Shown: piece by piece, positions 11,576 to 25,126 of the stretch | Layout: each line of letters starts with the position of its first letter | Numbering within the stretch: position 1 is the stretch's first letter | NCBI GenBank assembly: GCA_034620365.1 | Contig: JAQGEQ010000272.1 | Coordinates: forward strand, 248,001-312,000 | Origin: Pegea sp. RAD2-039 | Taxonomy: Eukaryota; Chordata; Thaliacea; Salpida; Salpidae | Reading direction: 5' to 3' | Length of the DNA stretch: 64,000 nucleotides | The notes under the pieces: model-generated | Told to the model about the DNA's origin: nothing | Seen by the model: the letters and a program-made list of their open reading frames with translations, nothing else | Database searches by the model: none | Made by a program: the position numbers and the translations under genes

Positions 11576-12587
11576 ATGAATTTGGCTGTGCTATATGTAG
11601 CATTAGTAGCTGCCCTAATAAGTCAAGCTTCATCTCAATGCTATCGAGTTGGACTCTTCAAAGCAAGCTGTAACAATATTCCAGATGCGGGCTTCAACTT
11701 TTCTTTAATACCTGGACCTCAAGGCCCTCATGGAAATGATGTTAGAAATGAGTATACTTATTTGAGTAGACTACTTTTTCTTAAAGATAATTTTTAAATC
11801 GTTTAGTTTAAAACAGTTTTTAAAATTTTAATGTATTTTTAATAATTTTTATTAAGTCCTCATCTAATTGGCCAAATTTGGGCTACTATTTTTCTATAGC
11901 TGAAAAGTTTTGTTTTATGAAGTATAAATTAAGTATAATTAAAAATACTTAGTTATTGGATGATGAAATAACTATTCATGCATATCAATAAAATAAAAGG
12001 TGTAACTTTATTATAGATTTTAACACTTTTGGTATAAACTATTTTTAGAGTATTCTATGTGAAAGTGGAAGTTGTAACTCCTATAAAAGAGAGTTGAAAA
12101 CACTGACTGCAGACTTTGAAACCTTTGCAATAAACATAAAAAAACTTGTTAAACAAAATCAAGAGCTGAAACTTAATATAAGTAAGTCAATTTTATTAAA
12201 TTATAAACGAAAATATAAAATTATCAATAATCAAAATAATCTAATTTTATGATACAATATTACGATATTTTTTTTATTAATTTTAGATTTTTTACAGAAA
12301 CATTTGAAAACTTTCAAAGGAAGTTGACCTTAAAAAACTCATTAGAAATTGCAAGATCTGCAAGAGAAGTGGAAAATACTGAGAATCAAGTTATTTGGGT
12401 TCCTCCTGTAAACAAAAGAGAACGAATTTGGAAAACGCTTAGATGGTCGAATACAAAAAATACAAAAAACAAAATAAAAAGAGGGAAGAAAGGCAAAAAA
12501 GGCAAAAGGGGCAAAAAATTGAAGAGGCGAAGAAAGCTTTTCCGAAAAAAGTTAAAAAGAAATCGTCGAAATGGAAAAAAAAATTAG
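11576..12587 (+). CDS. secreted coiled-coil protein with lysine/arginine-rich tail, unknown family
   Basis: Exons 11576-11751, 12051-12181 and 12298-12587 join in frame to 198 residues. Donors are gtatac and gtaagt; acceptors are tttttagag and tttttacag. Residues 1-20 are a clear signal peptide (hydrophobic core, ending QASSQ). A short Cys-containing segment follows, with a collagen-like GPQGPHG at about residue 50. CESGSC and a heptad-like helical stretch (about 60-130) come next. The last 45 residues are dominated by Lys and Arg (GKKGKKGKRGKKLKRRRKLF). I do not recognise the family. A polycationic tail on a secreted protein suggests binding to acidic polysaccharide, mineral or nucleic acid; this is inference. 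The gene lies next to the TSP1-EGF array, whose proteins also carry an exposed basic tract. Confidence 0.72.
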
Positions 12588-12855
12588 AAAAAAGCAAAAA
12601 AAAATTACCAGTCAATTAATTCAAACTATTAAGTTAGAGATTTTAATGAAAGAAAAAGTATTCTGATGGTTTTGTTTATTTTAGTATTTTAAACTTGCGA
12701 AATTAATATGAACTAAAAATGAAAAAAAAAGACTAATATAAAAATCTTTAAGATAAAATTTGAAAAAAATATAGTCTTACTAATAATAATAAATAAATAT
12801 ACAGAGTTGATAATACTTGTGAGTGAATAATGATATTTATGTGGTTTTTACTAAT

Positions 12856-13325
12856 TCAATACCAAGCTACTCCAATAAAAAGAAAATTTACGATACAAAA
12901 TCTTGTGTCGTTGTTTGCTCCTTGGCATGATTTGCCATCACAACTTGCAATCGTAGCAATTGTCCTCTGTCTAGATTGTAATCCACTTCCACAAGACTTT
13001 GAACAGCTTCCAAATTTACTCCAATTCGTCCATTTACAGTCAACAGCACAACATTGAGTATTACAAGGTAAGGTACTTGTAGATGACCCTTGACATAATT
13101 CACCTCCGCAACTTGCTGCAATCTGAACAGTTCTTGAACGAGATTTCTTTCCTTTACCACAAGACACGGAACATTGTTCAAAATCTCCCAACTCACTCCA
13201 TTGACAATCAACAGCACAACACTGTGTGTTGCATCTTCTAGTATCAACTTCACTTCCTTCACATACAGCACCACTACATTGTGCTTTTACTTTTATGCTT
13301 CTGCTTTCTTGACCTGGCTCACGTA
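12856..13325 (-). pseudogene. TSP1 fragment downstream of copy A
   Basis: This minus-strand piece covers the end of TSP1 repeat 8, repeats 9 and 10 and the start of 11 of the family ([31 protein letters not shown]). It lies about 270 bp after the stop of copy A. It begins abruptly inside repeat 8 after gagccaggtcaagaaag and ends abruptly at 12890. There is no signal peptide or exon border, so it is a fragment left by recombination. Copy C has a shorter homologous fragment at 61335-61450. Confidence 0.82.
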
Positions 13326-13594
13326 TTTAAAAAAACTTTAAATAAAAATATACCATGAGCAAAACTCTTGTATCTAAATAACTTATCTTCCATTATTGAT
13401 GTTTATCGAAAAACTAACATCGTTTATTTTCGGCAACTACTTCTATTAGTTAAAACTGGTCGTATGCAAACAGATATTAGTTTCTCTAAAATGATGATAT
13501 TAAAACGGTTTATTTCAAGCTGTGTAGTTAACTAAATAAAAGTAATCGCAAATACAAGATTTAATTTTCTGAATATGAGTGGAAACATCAGCAT

Positions 13595-16500
13595 TCAAGC
13601 ATTCAAGTCATCTTTGATGCAGTTCAAACCATCTCCAGAGTAACCTGGTAAACATTCACACTTGAAACTTCCAATTGAGTTTCGACATTCCGAATTTTCA
13701 GGGCAAGTCACTCTTTCATCTTCGCATTCATTAATATCTGAAAGACAGAAAACTTTAAAATAGAAAAATAAGTAGTTGATTTGGCTTTATATGTTTACAT
13801 TCATCAAAAAGATTGTTTTAAAGTTATTTTAAAAATTACCAAAGATATTTCTATCATAACTAAGATTTGTTTCAAGTTTTAATTTAATAAAAACGCAAGC
13901 TGCATAAATATTAAAACTAAAGCATCGGAAATATCCTTGAAATTAACATCAAACTAAAACTATACAAAGTACACAGCAATAAAACATTTTGTTTAATATA
14001 AAGCATTTATCTACTTAATTTTATTAACGCACGACTGCAAATAATAAGGTATGCAGCTCTTATACCAAACACAAAATAAATTATGATAAGAAGTTTATTT
14101 CTTCAGATAAAACAAAAGTTACCTTCACAGAAATAACCATCACCAGCAAATCCTTGATTGCAATGACAATCAAATGTTCCGTTTGTGTTAAAGCAAACAG
14201 CATGTTGGTGACATTTATCAGAATGAACCAAGCATTCATCTATATCTAGGAAATAAGTTTCAAGTCAATAAGCTTTCTATTGTGTAATAGTTTTAAGTCA
14301 AATTCTTATCAAAATATAATAGCTAAATGCAATCTAATTTAGATAATAACAACTATTTAATAATTTTTATTTTGAGTGAAATATTTACCTTCACAATTAT
14401 ACCCATCACCAGCGAATCCATCAAAACATTGACAACTGTAACTTCCAATTTCATTGATACATTGTGAATATTGATGACAATCAGTTTCTTTACTTTCACA
14501 TTCATTTATATCTGTAGCAGAAGAGCAAGTTGTCACCACAAGTAGTTTGAAAAAGTATTTCAACAATATTGTTGTCACCTGAACAATCTTTCCCACTTCC
14601 AAAATATCCTTCAACGCATTGACAATCAAATCCTCCAATTGAGTTCACACATTTTGCATTCTTATTACAATTGTCAGTATTTTCACTGCATTCATCAATA
14701 TCTAAAGAATGAGTTTCCAGTAAAATAAGTGATTTAATAGAATTTTCTTTTTATTGTCACCTGAGCAAGTAGTTCCAACTTTACGATAACCTTCAATACA
14801 CTGGCATTTATAACTGCCTGGAATATTGATACATTCAGCATTTGTTCCACATTCCACATTGAGCTTTGAGCTGGTACATTCGTCGAGATCTACATTTACA
14901 GAGATTTAAAAAAAACTACCGGTAAAAAATGAAAAAAATACGTGAAAAAGTAAACAGTCTATAATTAGAGAATCGGTTTCAATCTTATTAAGAACTTTTT
15001 ATAACTAGCTGTTTGTTGTATGTAGTTAATAGGAAATATAGAAAAGATTTAGAAATGATTAATATAATCACCTGTACAGTTGAAGTTAGTTCCAGTGTAG
15101 CCCTCTAAACAAACACAATTATAGCTTCCAATTGTATTTTCACACTTTGAACCTTCATCACAAGAAGAATAAGTGCATTCATCAATATCTAGATAAGCGA
15201 AGAAGAGTTAGTACATTTGAAGAGTAATTAATGCTCAGTTCGTAATATTTCACAATTAGATTTGATGAAGCAAACAAAAACAGACTTCAAAATTGAGCTT
15301 TAAAGCTAAAAGCAAAGTTTTCCATTTATATATTTGCTTACCTATACATTCATCACCACTTTTTTTGAATCCTTTTTCACAAATACAGTTATGAGTTCCA
15401 TTTTTATCAACACAGAAAGCATTTTCTCCACAAACTTCACTTTCTGATTTACACTCATTTATATCTGTTTAAAATTTTTGATAAAGTTATTTGGAACGAT
15501 GTTACAAAGTGATGAGAAGTATGTAACTTACTTTGACAATGGAAGCCATCACCTGAGAAACCATCATCACATTCACATTCAAAACTTCCAGGTGTGTTCC
15601 TACATACTGCCCACGGGTGGCATTGTTGGTTTATTGACAGACACTCATTATTATCTGAACAAAAATATTAGTTTCTTGTAGTAGAGAAGTATTTTGGAGG
15701 TAAAAGGTTTCTTTTATAGATAGAGAATATAAGAAATCATTTATGAAATGGCCTCGAGGAGAACTACCAAATATATGCCAGGGCAGAGTCTTGGGGACAC
15801 ATGGTTGTTGCTCATGCAACAAGATCCCACTCTTCACAGAAAGTAATGTTATGCAACGTAACAGACGGACACATGCAGCTACGCCAGTAACGAAACTGAG
15901 TACAGAGACAAACTGCCTCTGAGACTCCGACTCCGGTTATAAGATCTGAGTTTTGCGACTCGTACAAATGCTGTTATCAACAAGGCCCTTTTACCCGGGT
16001 TTCTTATGAGCTGCTTTTTGTCGCAATTGCAGTTTGGCTTCAGTGTAGCCATCTAGGCAGATACAGTTCTAGCTTTGATTTGTAGTTTCAAACTTTGAGC
16101 TTTCATCACATAGAGATTATGGTGAAGTCTTATATAAAGCATGAATAATAAAAAAAAAACACATTTGATAAATCTATAAATTTAAATTGTAAAAGTACAA
16201 GAGTATCATTTAAGATTAGGAGAAAAGTGCTGCTATAATCATTCATAAATTCACAAATTGGTCTCAGAAAGATACTTGATAAGTTATTGATCACTTCAGT
16301 AAAGTGTGTAATCCATAATTTAAACAATAAACAAACGAAAAACGAAAGGATGAATTTACTGAAAGCATCTTACCAACACAACTCCTTCCATTTGCATAAA
16401 ACCCAGGTAAGCAATCACATATGAAATATCCTTCATGATTAACACAAACTGAATTTGCTGGACAATTATGACTTTCCTCGATGCATTCATCAACATCTAA

Positions 16501-19500
16501 CAAAAACACCTTTGAAATCTTTTACATTTGAAATTTGCTATGTGCAACCTGAACAAAAAGTTCCATTCCCAGTAAAGCCTTCAATACAAACACATCTGTA
16601 ACTTCCTTCATTATCTTCACAATCAGCTTCAATATGACATAAGTCCCAAACCTCAGGATTTTCATCACATTCATTTATATCTGGAAAACAAATTATTTTC
16701 TATATTAAATAATCATTTTACACAAGTAGTAATGTTTGTTCTAACAACTAACTTTCACATTTGAATCCATCACCACCATAACCAGCTTTACATTGACATT
16801 TAAATGATCCATCTAAGTTCACACATTCAGATGCATAATTGTGACAATTATCCAAATTCATTTCACATTCATTAATATCTGTAAAACATGAGAAATTGGA
16901 TTAAAAAAGAACCTGTATATTAGTGTTATATCATGTTTTGATATACCTGTACAAATTAATCCATCTCCTTTATATCCTGATTTACATGTGCAAGTATAAC
17001 TACCATATGTGTCATTACATTCAGCATACTTGCTGCAATTATGTATTTCCATTTCACATTCATTAATATCTGTTTATAATATTTGTAAGTGTAACCTTTA
17101 TTCTATAGATTTATTCTGAACTTTAAGTTAAAACATCTAAATTTGTAATTCTCAATAATCAATTAGTTATCGAATACTCTAGATAGAATTTATTTTAAAT
17201 TTGATAAAAGTATTTCAACTTGCTACTAACTGTTACAGATTATTCCATCTCCTACAAATCCTTCTACGCATTGACATCTAAAAGAGCCTAAACTGTTGAC
17301 ACATTTTGTAGTGTCTATATTACAGTCATCAGTTCCCAACAGACATTCATCTTTATCTAAAAGAATCAGTAGAAGAAGTCAAGATAAAAGTGTTTGGATA
17401 TAGATATCGCTAAACTAAAGTTTAAATTTACCAATACTGTTAATGTGTCTTTATTTTAGTGTAAAGTATACTGCTACAAAATTAATTCTTTCCAAATAAT
17501 TTCAAATTATGAGGATTTTTTTGTAGGTTTTAACTGTTCACATTTATAATTAATCTTATACTTAATTAATGATTTTAGATTTGATATGTGTTAACGTTTA
17601 CCTAAGCATTTGCTTTCATTCCTATTGAAACCATCATTACATATACACTTGTATGATCCCATTGTATTTACACATGTTGAATGCAATTCACAAATATTTT
17701 CTTCGAACTTACATTCGTCTACATCTGTTTATGAGAATAAGAAAACATATTGAAACCCTACAGGTTTTAAACAATACACACGAAGAAAACGCTCAATTTT
17801 TATACTTTCTACTCTTTTGCAATTTCTACTCATTATAGTTTTGATAAAACAACTTACCTTCACATATAACACCATCACCAGTGAAACCATCAAAACATAG
17901 GCAATCGTATGATCCATCATTATCAATACACTTTGCATTTGGATGACAACCATCAATTTTAAGACGGCATTCATTCAAATCTTAAAAAGAAGTCCCTTAA
18001 TTAATTAGATAGTATTCAGAACATAATTTTAAATAACTATTTTAAATAAGAAACATTAAATTCTAAAAAATATTTACTTTTAATTGAGTAAAAGAATTAT
18101 TTTTTTCAAACCAGTTAGATTATGAGTAAATTATATTACAAATTCTCAATAAAGTTTAAGATGAATAAAACTTTAAGAAAATATTTTCAGCGAAATAGTT
18201 AATTACTTACTTGTGCACTCTTTTCCATTTCCTTTATATCCCTCAATACAGGTGCATGAATATCCTCCAATTGTATTATTACAAATTGCTTCAATATGGC
18301 ACTCGTGTGTTTCACTTCCGCATTCATCAATGTCTTAGTTTAAAATGAAAAAAATCATAAGAAAAGCTCTTAAGGTTAAATGTAAGTTTTTTACAAGCTT
18401 AAATGGATTTTTTTCTAAACATTAATTAGTACATCCCAACTATAGTAAAGTCACTGATAGAATAAACTTATAAAAAGTTTTATTTGTAACTTAAATTAAA
18501 TTTGTAAAATTGTGATTATTTTTTAATAATAAAGATATAGCCAGCTTCGGCCGAGAACGGCCATGATTTATTACAGAGAGGAAATTATGGAAATCCAGTT
18601 GTTGTGCATGCAGCAGGATTCCACTCTCCCCGCCACTAACGTATACAGTGAAACAGACAGACTGATATAGCTACATCAGCTGGCGTCGCAGGAGCAGCCA
18701 GAACGAAACTGAGTACATTGACCAACTGTCTACTAGGCTCCAACTCTTGCCTTAAGCTCGGAGTTTTGTGTCTTTATGATATGTTGTCATTAACCAGACG
18801 AACAAGGCCCTTTTATCTGAGTTGTCTTTCTTATGAACTTTTCTTGGCATAATTGTATATCCACCTGGATTAGTACTCTAGTCCTTCTACGTTGTCAGAC
18901 AGGAGTGATAACTACTAAATTACGGCAACTGACAACTCTTTTTATTGACTCAGGATTTAATGAAAGCATAAAAAATTATATTTTATATTTAATTATTGTT
19001 CAAAGAAAGGAAATAGTGAATGAAAAGGCATTGATTGAGAAGAAAGCACTTTATAAATTTCATTTGATTAAAAGTTATCCTTAGTGACATTGAGCAGTTG
19101 AACAGGAAAATCACTAAGCTGAATTTCCTACTTAATCAACAAACTACTAGATGAATCAGTGTGATTAAGAAGCTGATGCTGAAAAGTTTAGTTTCTAGAA
19201 AATGACAGCTTCCTACTTGGAATACACTTTCTTATTCTTAAGTAACACAAAACAGGAAGTATTTCATAATAAGCTGCCACAAGTTTTATGATTTATTATT
19301 TTCATAGTTAATGATTTTGAAACATATTCTCTTTGTTAAGACTAACTATTATCATGCTAAACTTAAAGTCATCAAAAGCAATTTTATATTGTTCTAAAGT
19401 CTAGATTCAATCAGACTGAAGTAATCAAATTACCTGAACAATTGTAACCGTTTCCTTGGTATCCAGAGTTACATTTACATTTGTAACTACCAATAGTATT

Positions 19501-22500
19501 AATACAATCAGCATTGAAATTGCAATCTTCTAATTCATATAAACATTCATCAAGATCTACGCATGAATAAAAGTAGATTCATTTGAAGTTGCATTCTTTT
19601 AAAAATATATAACACAAACCAATACAAGTTGAACCGTTTCCTTTGTATCCGTTTCTACATATACATGTAAAACTGCCTTCTACATTATTACAATCAGCTT
19701 CAGAATGACAATTATTGATTCCTTCTTCACACTCGTTAATATCTTTTAAAACAGTTTTATAATATTGAGCAAATGAAAAGTAATCATTATTTAGTTTTTC
19801 AGTCACCTGAACACGTGACACCATCTCCAGTAAAACCCTTTAAGCATTTACATTGAAAACTGCCATCAATGTTGATACATTTTGCTTTACTATTACAATT
19901 ATCTTTATTTTCTTCACATTCATTTATATCTAGAAAAATATGGGAAATTTCTACTTTGCAAGAAAAAATGTTGTATCAAAACTTTACTAGGAATTTCATT
20001 TTACTAACACTTATTATTATTCTGTTTAAAAAAATTAATGAGTTTATAATCGAATTATTTTTTCACAATAGAAACTGGAAATATGATAGATTTAAACATT
20101 TTAAGAGTCACAAAACCTATAAATTTCCTTAAGATTAAGTTTTTCCTATCTAACTTACACATAAAGAATTTAAAAATCATCATTTAAATGGAATCCTATT
20201 TGTCAAGAAATAAGGAGAAACTATTTTGTTCATTTAATACAAACTGATAGTAAGTTTCATCACAGCAAAAAAGTTCAAGTAACTTAAACTTTAAACATAT
20301 AATTTTACATACCAAAACACGAAAATCCATCTCCTTTGTATCCTTCTTTGCATAAACATTCATAATGTCCTTTTACATTGAAGCATTTCGCATTAACATC
20401 ACAATTATGTTCACCGTTCCCGCATTCGTCAACGTCTAATTGTTAAAAAAAACAATTTTTTACTTGCACTACTATACTAAAGCTTCCATTACAAATGATC
20501 AACTTTAAAATAGATAAATTTGATTATTTTACCAAAAACTTAGTTTCAGTATTAACCTTTACAAACAGTTCCGTTTCCATGATATCCATTAGCACAAGTG
20601 CAAATATAGCTGCCCAATGTGTCAGTACAAGTTGCATCTTCATGACACAAGTCAGTTTTTATTGTGCACTCATTATCATCTATAATACAAAAACAAATAA
20701 TTACATTTATTATTGTTGTTTAAAGATTACAGTTTAAAATGATATTTTCTATGCAAACTTCATTTAAGTTCCTTTTGAACTAAATATAAGACATGAGATC
20801 TTAAACTATAATCAAATATTGAAGCGTAGAAAGAACATTTTTGACATTAAGATAATATCACTAAGATCAAAGTTTTTACTGAAATTGAGAGATACAGACA
20901 CGAAACAAAAACAAAAAAGTCCTAAAGTATAGTGAGAGTGAAATGTTTTTGTACCTAGTATTGTATAGTATAATTTATTTGAATGATAATTAATAATAGA
21001 TGAACAAAATGAAAAGTTCAAGAACAAATATTTAGGCAAAAATTCTCTCTTCTTACTTATACATTCGATACCATTTCCTGAATATCCTTGATTACAAGAA
21101 CATTGAAAGCTTCCAATGAGATTTGTGCAAGTTGCTACATCATTGCAGTTATTTAAATTGTTTTCACATTCATCAACATCTGGAAGTTATTTATAGTTTA
21201 TAAAAGACTAGATTAGATTTGTTTTTATAAGTAAACGTTTTTTGTGTTTAATTTTATATTTATAATCGTATTTTGTTTATAATTTTTGAAGTTCCTAAAC
21301 ACACCTTCATCACAACAATCTCCTTTCCACCCTTTTGAACATTGGCAAGTTTGAGCTGAAGCATCTGGTGTACCATTGTTAAAGCAAATCACATTGCATG
21401 GTTTAACTTGTTCAAAACGATTTGGGCAAGTTCTTCCATTGCATCTTTGTTGCTGAGAAATACTTCTACTTCTTGTTGTAAATCCTGAAACTCCACATGA
21501 CTTAGTACAAGAACTCCATGAACTCCATTGTGATACTTGGCAATCCACTTTAAAACAATTTGGTTGTTGAAAAACTTATTAAATGTCTACTGCAAATAAT
21601 AATTAATAAATGATAAAAAGATTTTCCACAAAATTCTTTCAGTGAACTCAGTTAGTATAAGTATTCAAACCAAAAAAAACTCACCTGGACAGCAGTGAGT
21701 ATTACAGTTAGCTATTTGAACACGTTCTCCCTCACATACATCACCACCACAACTTGCTTCATTTTTGATTTTACGAAATCGTTTTTGTTTGCCAGTACCA
21801 CAAGTTGCATTACATCTGTGTAACTTGATATTAAAGCTTATAGTTGTTAATCAAATATAAAATAAATTACCCTTGCCATGCAGTCCAGTCTGTCCAAGAA
21901 CAATCAACCTTACAACATTCAGTGTTACAAGATCTTGTGTCGTTGTTTGCTCCTTGGCATGATTTGCCATCACAACTTGCAATCGTAGCAATTGTCCTCT
22001 GTCTAGATTGTAATCCACTTCCACAAGACTTTGAACAGCTTCCAAATTTACTCCAATTCGTCCATTTACAGTCAACAGCACAACATTGAGTATTACAAGG
22101 TAAGGTACTTGTAGATGACCCTTGACATAATTCACCTCCACAACTTGCAGCAATCTGAACAGTTCTTGAACGAGATTTCTTTCCTTTACCACAAGACACG
22201 GAACATGGTTCAAAATCTCCCCACTCACTCCATTGACAATCAACAGCACAGCACTGTGTGTTGCATCTTCTAGTATCAACTTCACTTCCTTCACATACAG
22301 CACCACCACATTGTGCTTTTACTTTTATGCTTCTGCTTCTACTTTCTTGTCCTGATCCACATGTTTTAGAACAGCTTCCATAGCTTGTCCAACTTGACCA
22401 TTGACAATCAACCGGACAACACCCATCATTACAGGATGTAAATTCTGTGTATTCACCTTCACAGCTTTCTCCTCCGCATGATGCTACAACTTCAATTGTT

Positions 22501-24143
22501 CTTGATCTCGATTTTGTTCCTTTTCCACATGTCTTTGAGCATAAGCCAAACTTGTTCCATTCAGTCCATTGGCAGTTAACAGCGCAGCATTGAGTATTAC
22601 ATGATTGTTTGTCGGTTGACGGACCGTAACATGTTTGCCCACCACACGACTCTTTAGTTTTAATGGTTCGTTTTCGATTTATTAATCCTCCACCACAAGA
22701 CTCAGAACAAGTATCAATAACTACCCAGTTGTCCCACACACAGTTAACCGGACAACAATTGTAGCAATTAAGATAATCATTCGGAGATCCTGAACATTCA
22801 CTACCTCCACATTCTGATTCCTGAGTCTTTCTTCTACTTCTGACTTGAACTCCATTACCACATGAAACTGAGCAACTGTCATACAATCCCCATTCACCCC
22901 AAATACAGTCAACTGGGCAACATCTCTCGTTACAGGGTTTACTTTCTTCCCTATCACTACTACAAGGTTGTCCTCCACATTTTGCTGGACGAATTATATT
23001 TCGGGACCTTAGCCTTACTCCTTCGCCACAACTTGCTGAACAAGAACCAAAATTTCCCCATTCACTTAATAAACAATCTTCTCTACAGCACTGTGTGTTG
23101 CAGTTTTTTGTTTGCGTCTTTGGACCAACACATGCAGCTCCACCACAGCTAGCTTCTATCGCTATTTTTCTTTGTCTTTTTTGCGATCCAGAACCACAAG
23201 TAAGTGAGCACTTATCGTAACTGCTCCATTGCCCCCATACACAGTCAACTGGACAGCAACCACTTGAACATTGTTTTGTGTGACTTGTTGGTCCAGTGCA
23301 AGGATTCCCTCCACACTTGGCAGGTTTTGAAATCGATCTTGATCTAGTGTGGCTTCCACTTCCACATGTTACTGGACATTGCCCATATACTGACCACGGT
23401 CCCCAGACACAATTTTCTGGGCAACAGACACGTCCACACTTTTTACTTTCCCTTGAGCTTCCTGGGCAATCTGTTCCTTTCGACCCAAAGGCCTTTTTAG
23501 TTCTTGTTCTGTAAACTTCGGATATCGAACATGTTGTTTTGCATTTACTCCAACTAGACCAGCTGTTCCACTGACATGCTGAAATCAAATGATTTTATTT
23601 AAATATAAACGTTTCAATATTCTACTTTTGTATTGGAACAACTTTTTACGTATGCAATCTGGATGTGAGCATGATTTAGCAGCTGGAAGGTTGCAAGAAC
23701 CACAGTTCCCTTGAGTTTTTGTTACAACTGGTCTCATTGTAGCATCACTGCATGATGTTGATGGACATGGAAATGGAATCGTCGTGAAAAAATGTGGAGG
23801 ACCTAATTGTAATATAATATAATGCAATAATATTCGCAATATATTGTAATATAATGCGAAAACATATTTTCTCCAATTTACATGCACCCCAAACCCATGT
23901 ACAAGGGGTTGAATCACACCTTCGTCGTCGTCTCCTTCTTCTCCTTTAAATCAAAGTTTAACTTTAAATTTAGTTACTACTTTTCGACCAATTATTCATA
24001 TAAGGCTATCAAGAAATTTCATTTTATACTCTGAATTAACTTTTTAAATCTTTGTACAGCATTACTTACCAAAAAGCATCAGTATGGTGAATGATTTCCA
24101 GAAAACAAATCAGTAAGTAGAAAAGTTTCAGGAGCTTCAGCAT
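13595..24143 (-). CDS. giant secreted TSP1-EGF protein, copy A
   Basis: There are 27 exons on the minus strand: signal 24070-24143; Cys-rich 23650-23943; TSP1 21871-23578, 21685-21815, 21305-21547; then 22 EGF exons from 21057-21179 to 13595-13738. Intermediate EGF exons: 20557-20679, 20313-20435, 19807-19929, 19620-19742, 19434-19556, 18211-18333, 17858-17980, 17602-17724, 17231-17356, 16947-17069, 16753-16878, 16549-16680, 16374-16496, 15532-15654, 15342-15464, 15072-15188, 14761-14889, 14579-14701, 14389-14511, 14123-14245. The product has a signal peptide ending HTDAFW, eight Arg, a Cys-rich domain, 12 TSP1 repeats (CxWxxW, CSxxCG) and Ca-binding EGFs (DxDEC type). No membrane segment is seen, so an extracellular adhesion or matrix role is inferred. 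Exon 2 has a 49-nt AT-rich insertion that shifts the frame unless 23803-23863 is spliced out. An extra A in the last EGF (13680) causes an early stop. Confidence 0.85.
15735..16020. repeat. GC-richer interspersed repeat (SINE/MITE-like), copy 1
   Basis: This intron segment is visibly less AT-rich than its surroundings. It shares blocks with 18545-18850: cgaaactgagtac, caaggccctttta, ttcttatgag and a gatcccactct / gattccactct run. It has its exact partner in the right arm at 58555-58810. No tRNA A/B boxes or terminal inverted repeats are obvious, so the class is uncertain. Confidence 0.6.
16023..16125 (-). pseudogene. dead EGF exon inside intron 19 of copy A
   Basis: This minus-strand sequence aligns with EGF exon 22 (15072-15188). 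It reads gatgaaagctcaaagttt, then gatggctacactgaag. The acceptor and first part are degraded. The interspersed repeat begins right at its end. The partner in copy C is at 58460-58560. Confidence 0.72.
18545..18850. repeat. GC-richer interspersed repeat, copy 2
   Basis: It lies in the long intron between EGF exons 11 and 12 of copy A. One edge is agccagcttcggccgagaac. It shares internal blocks with the repeat at 15735-16020. The same insertion is present at 55825-56140 in copy C but not in the corresponding intron of copy B (42769-43287). Confidence 0.62.
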
Positions 24144-25126
24144 TTTGATCTACTATTACTTATTTTGTTAAAATTCTAAAATAACTTAAATTGAAATAAC
24201 TTCATTTATTTTCAATAAAACTATCTTATCTAAATTTTTTAAAAATTAAAACATTTTTTTTATTTCTAAATGGAAAACAAACTTCTAATAAAAATATTAA
24301 ATATGATTAACATGATTAGTAAAGTGATTCGCTTTTATAACTAGATATTTCTTATGTTTTACATCCGCAAATATCAGTATGCGCAATTATTTCCGATAAC
24401 TTGTTTGTTCTTAGAAATCAAAAGAATATAATATGATGAGAAAGTTGCTTTTCTAGAGATGGCCTATTTCACAATATTTTTCTTTTAAACTTTATCTTCT
24501 TTTTATGACTTAGAATGTTGGTTTATCATACTTTTGAAAACTACTATAACTACTAACCATTAACAAAAATATAAACTAAAAGTTTGGTTATTTTTGATTA
24601 TTTAGCTGAAATGATCCTACTACAAGACCTTGTTTAATAGATTTTCCAATTTTTAAATATCCTTTCTGCTTTTCATTCTTATTATTTCTGTTGGTGTATT
24701 GTGGCTACTCCCTTGGATTTGAATCTGAATCTTTTATTTGAGATATCGCTTACTGTGCTATTCAGGGCCACCTTTCGAGCGTAACAATTTTTCTTTTAAC
24801 TCTGGGTTAGTAGTGATTGCCTCGCAGTTGCTTGGGGAGAAGCGGAGGATATAGGAATAAACTCAGACAAAAATTTTACAATCGGTTGACCTTTCTATTA
24901 CCGTCTTAGGTCACTGGACCGTATATCTAAATAGTAAATCTTAAATAGTACAAGGGTATAGTAGGTTAACACAAGGGTGTATTCTATAATAATTAATTCT
25001 GATATGCAGGTAAGAAGGAAGTATGGTCGTTAACGTTCTTTCGGCTACTGCCTTAGTCAACGAAATAATAAAACTAATTACTTATCATAGTATTTTATAA
25101 GTTTTAATAATCCGAAATGTTTTAAA

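Noticed and set aside
21851..22309. 152-residue Val/Leu-rich frame overlapping the TSP1 exon
   Set aside because: It is the shifted frame of the TSP1 repeats and recurs in every copy for that reason.
22862..23152. Plus-strand open frame of 96 codons across the TSP1 exon of copy A (and its equivalent in copy C)
   Set aside because: It is the reverse of the TSP1 coding strand and exists only because the repeats lack certain codons; no independent evidence.
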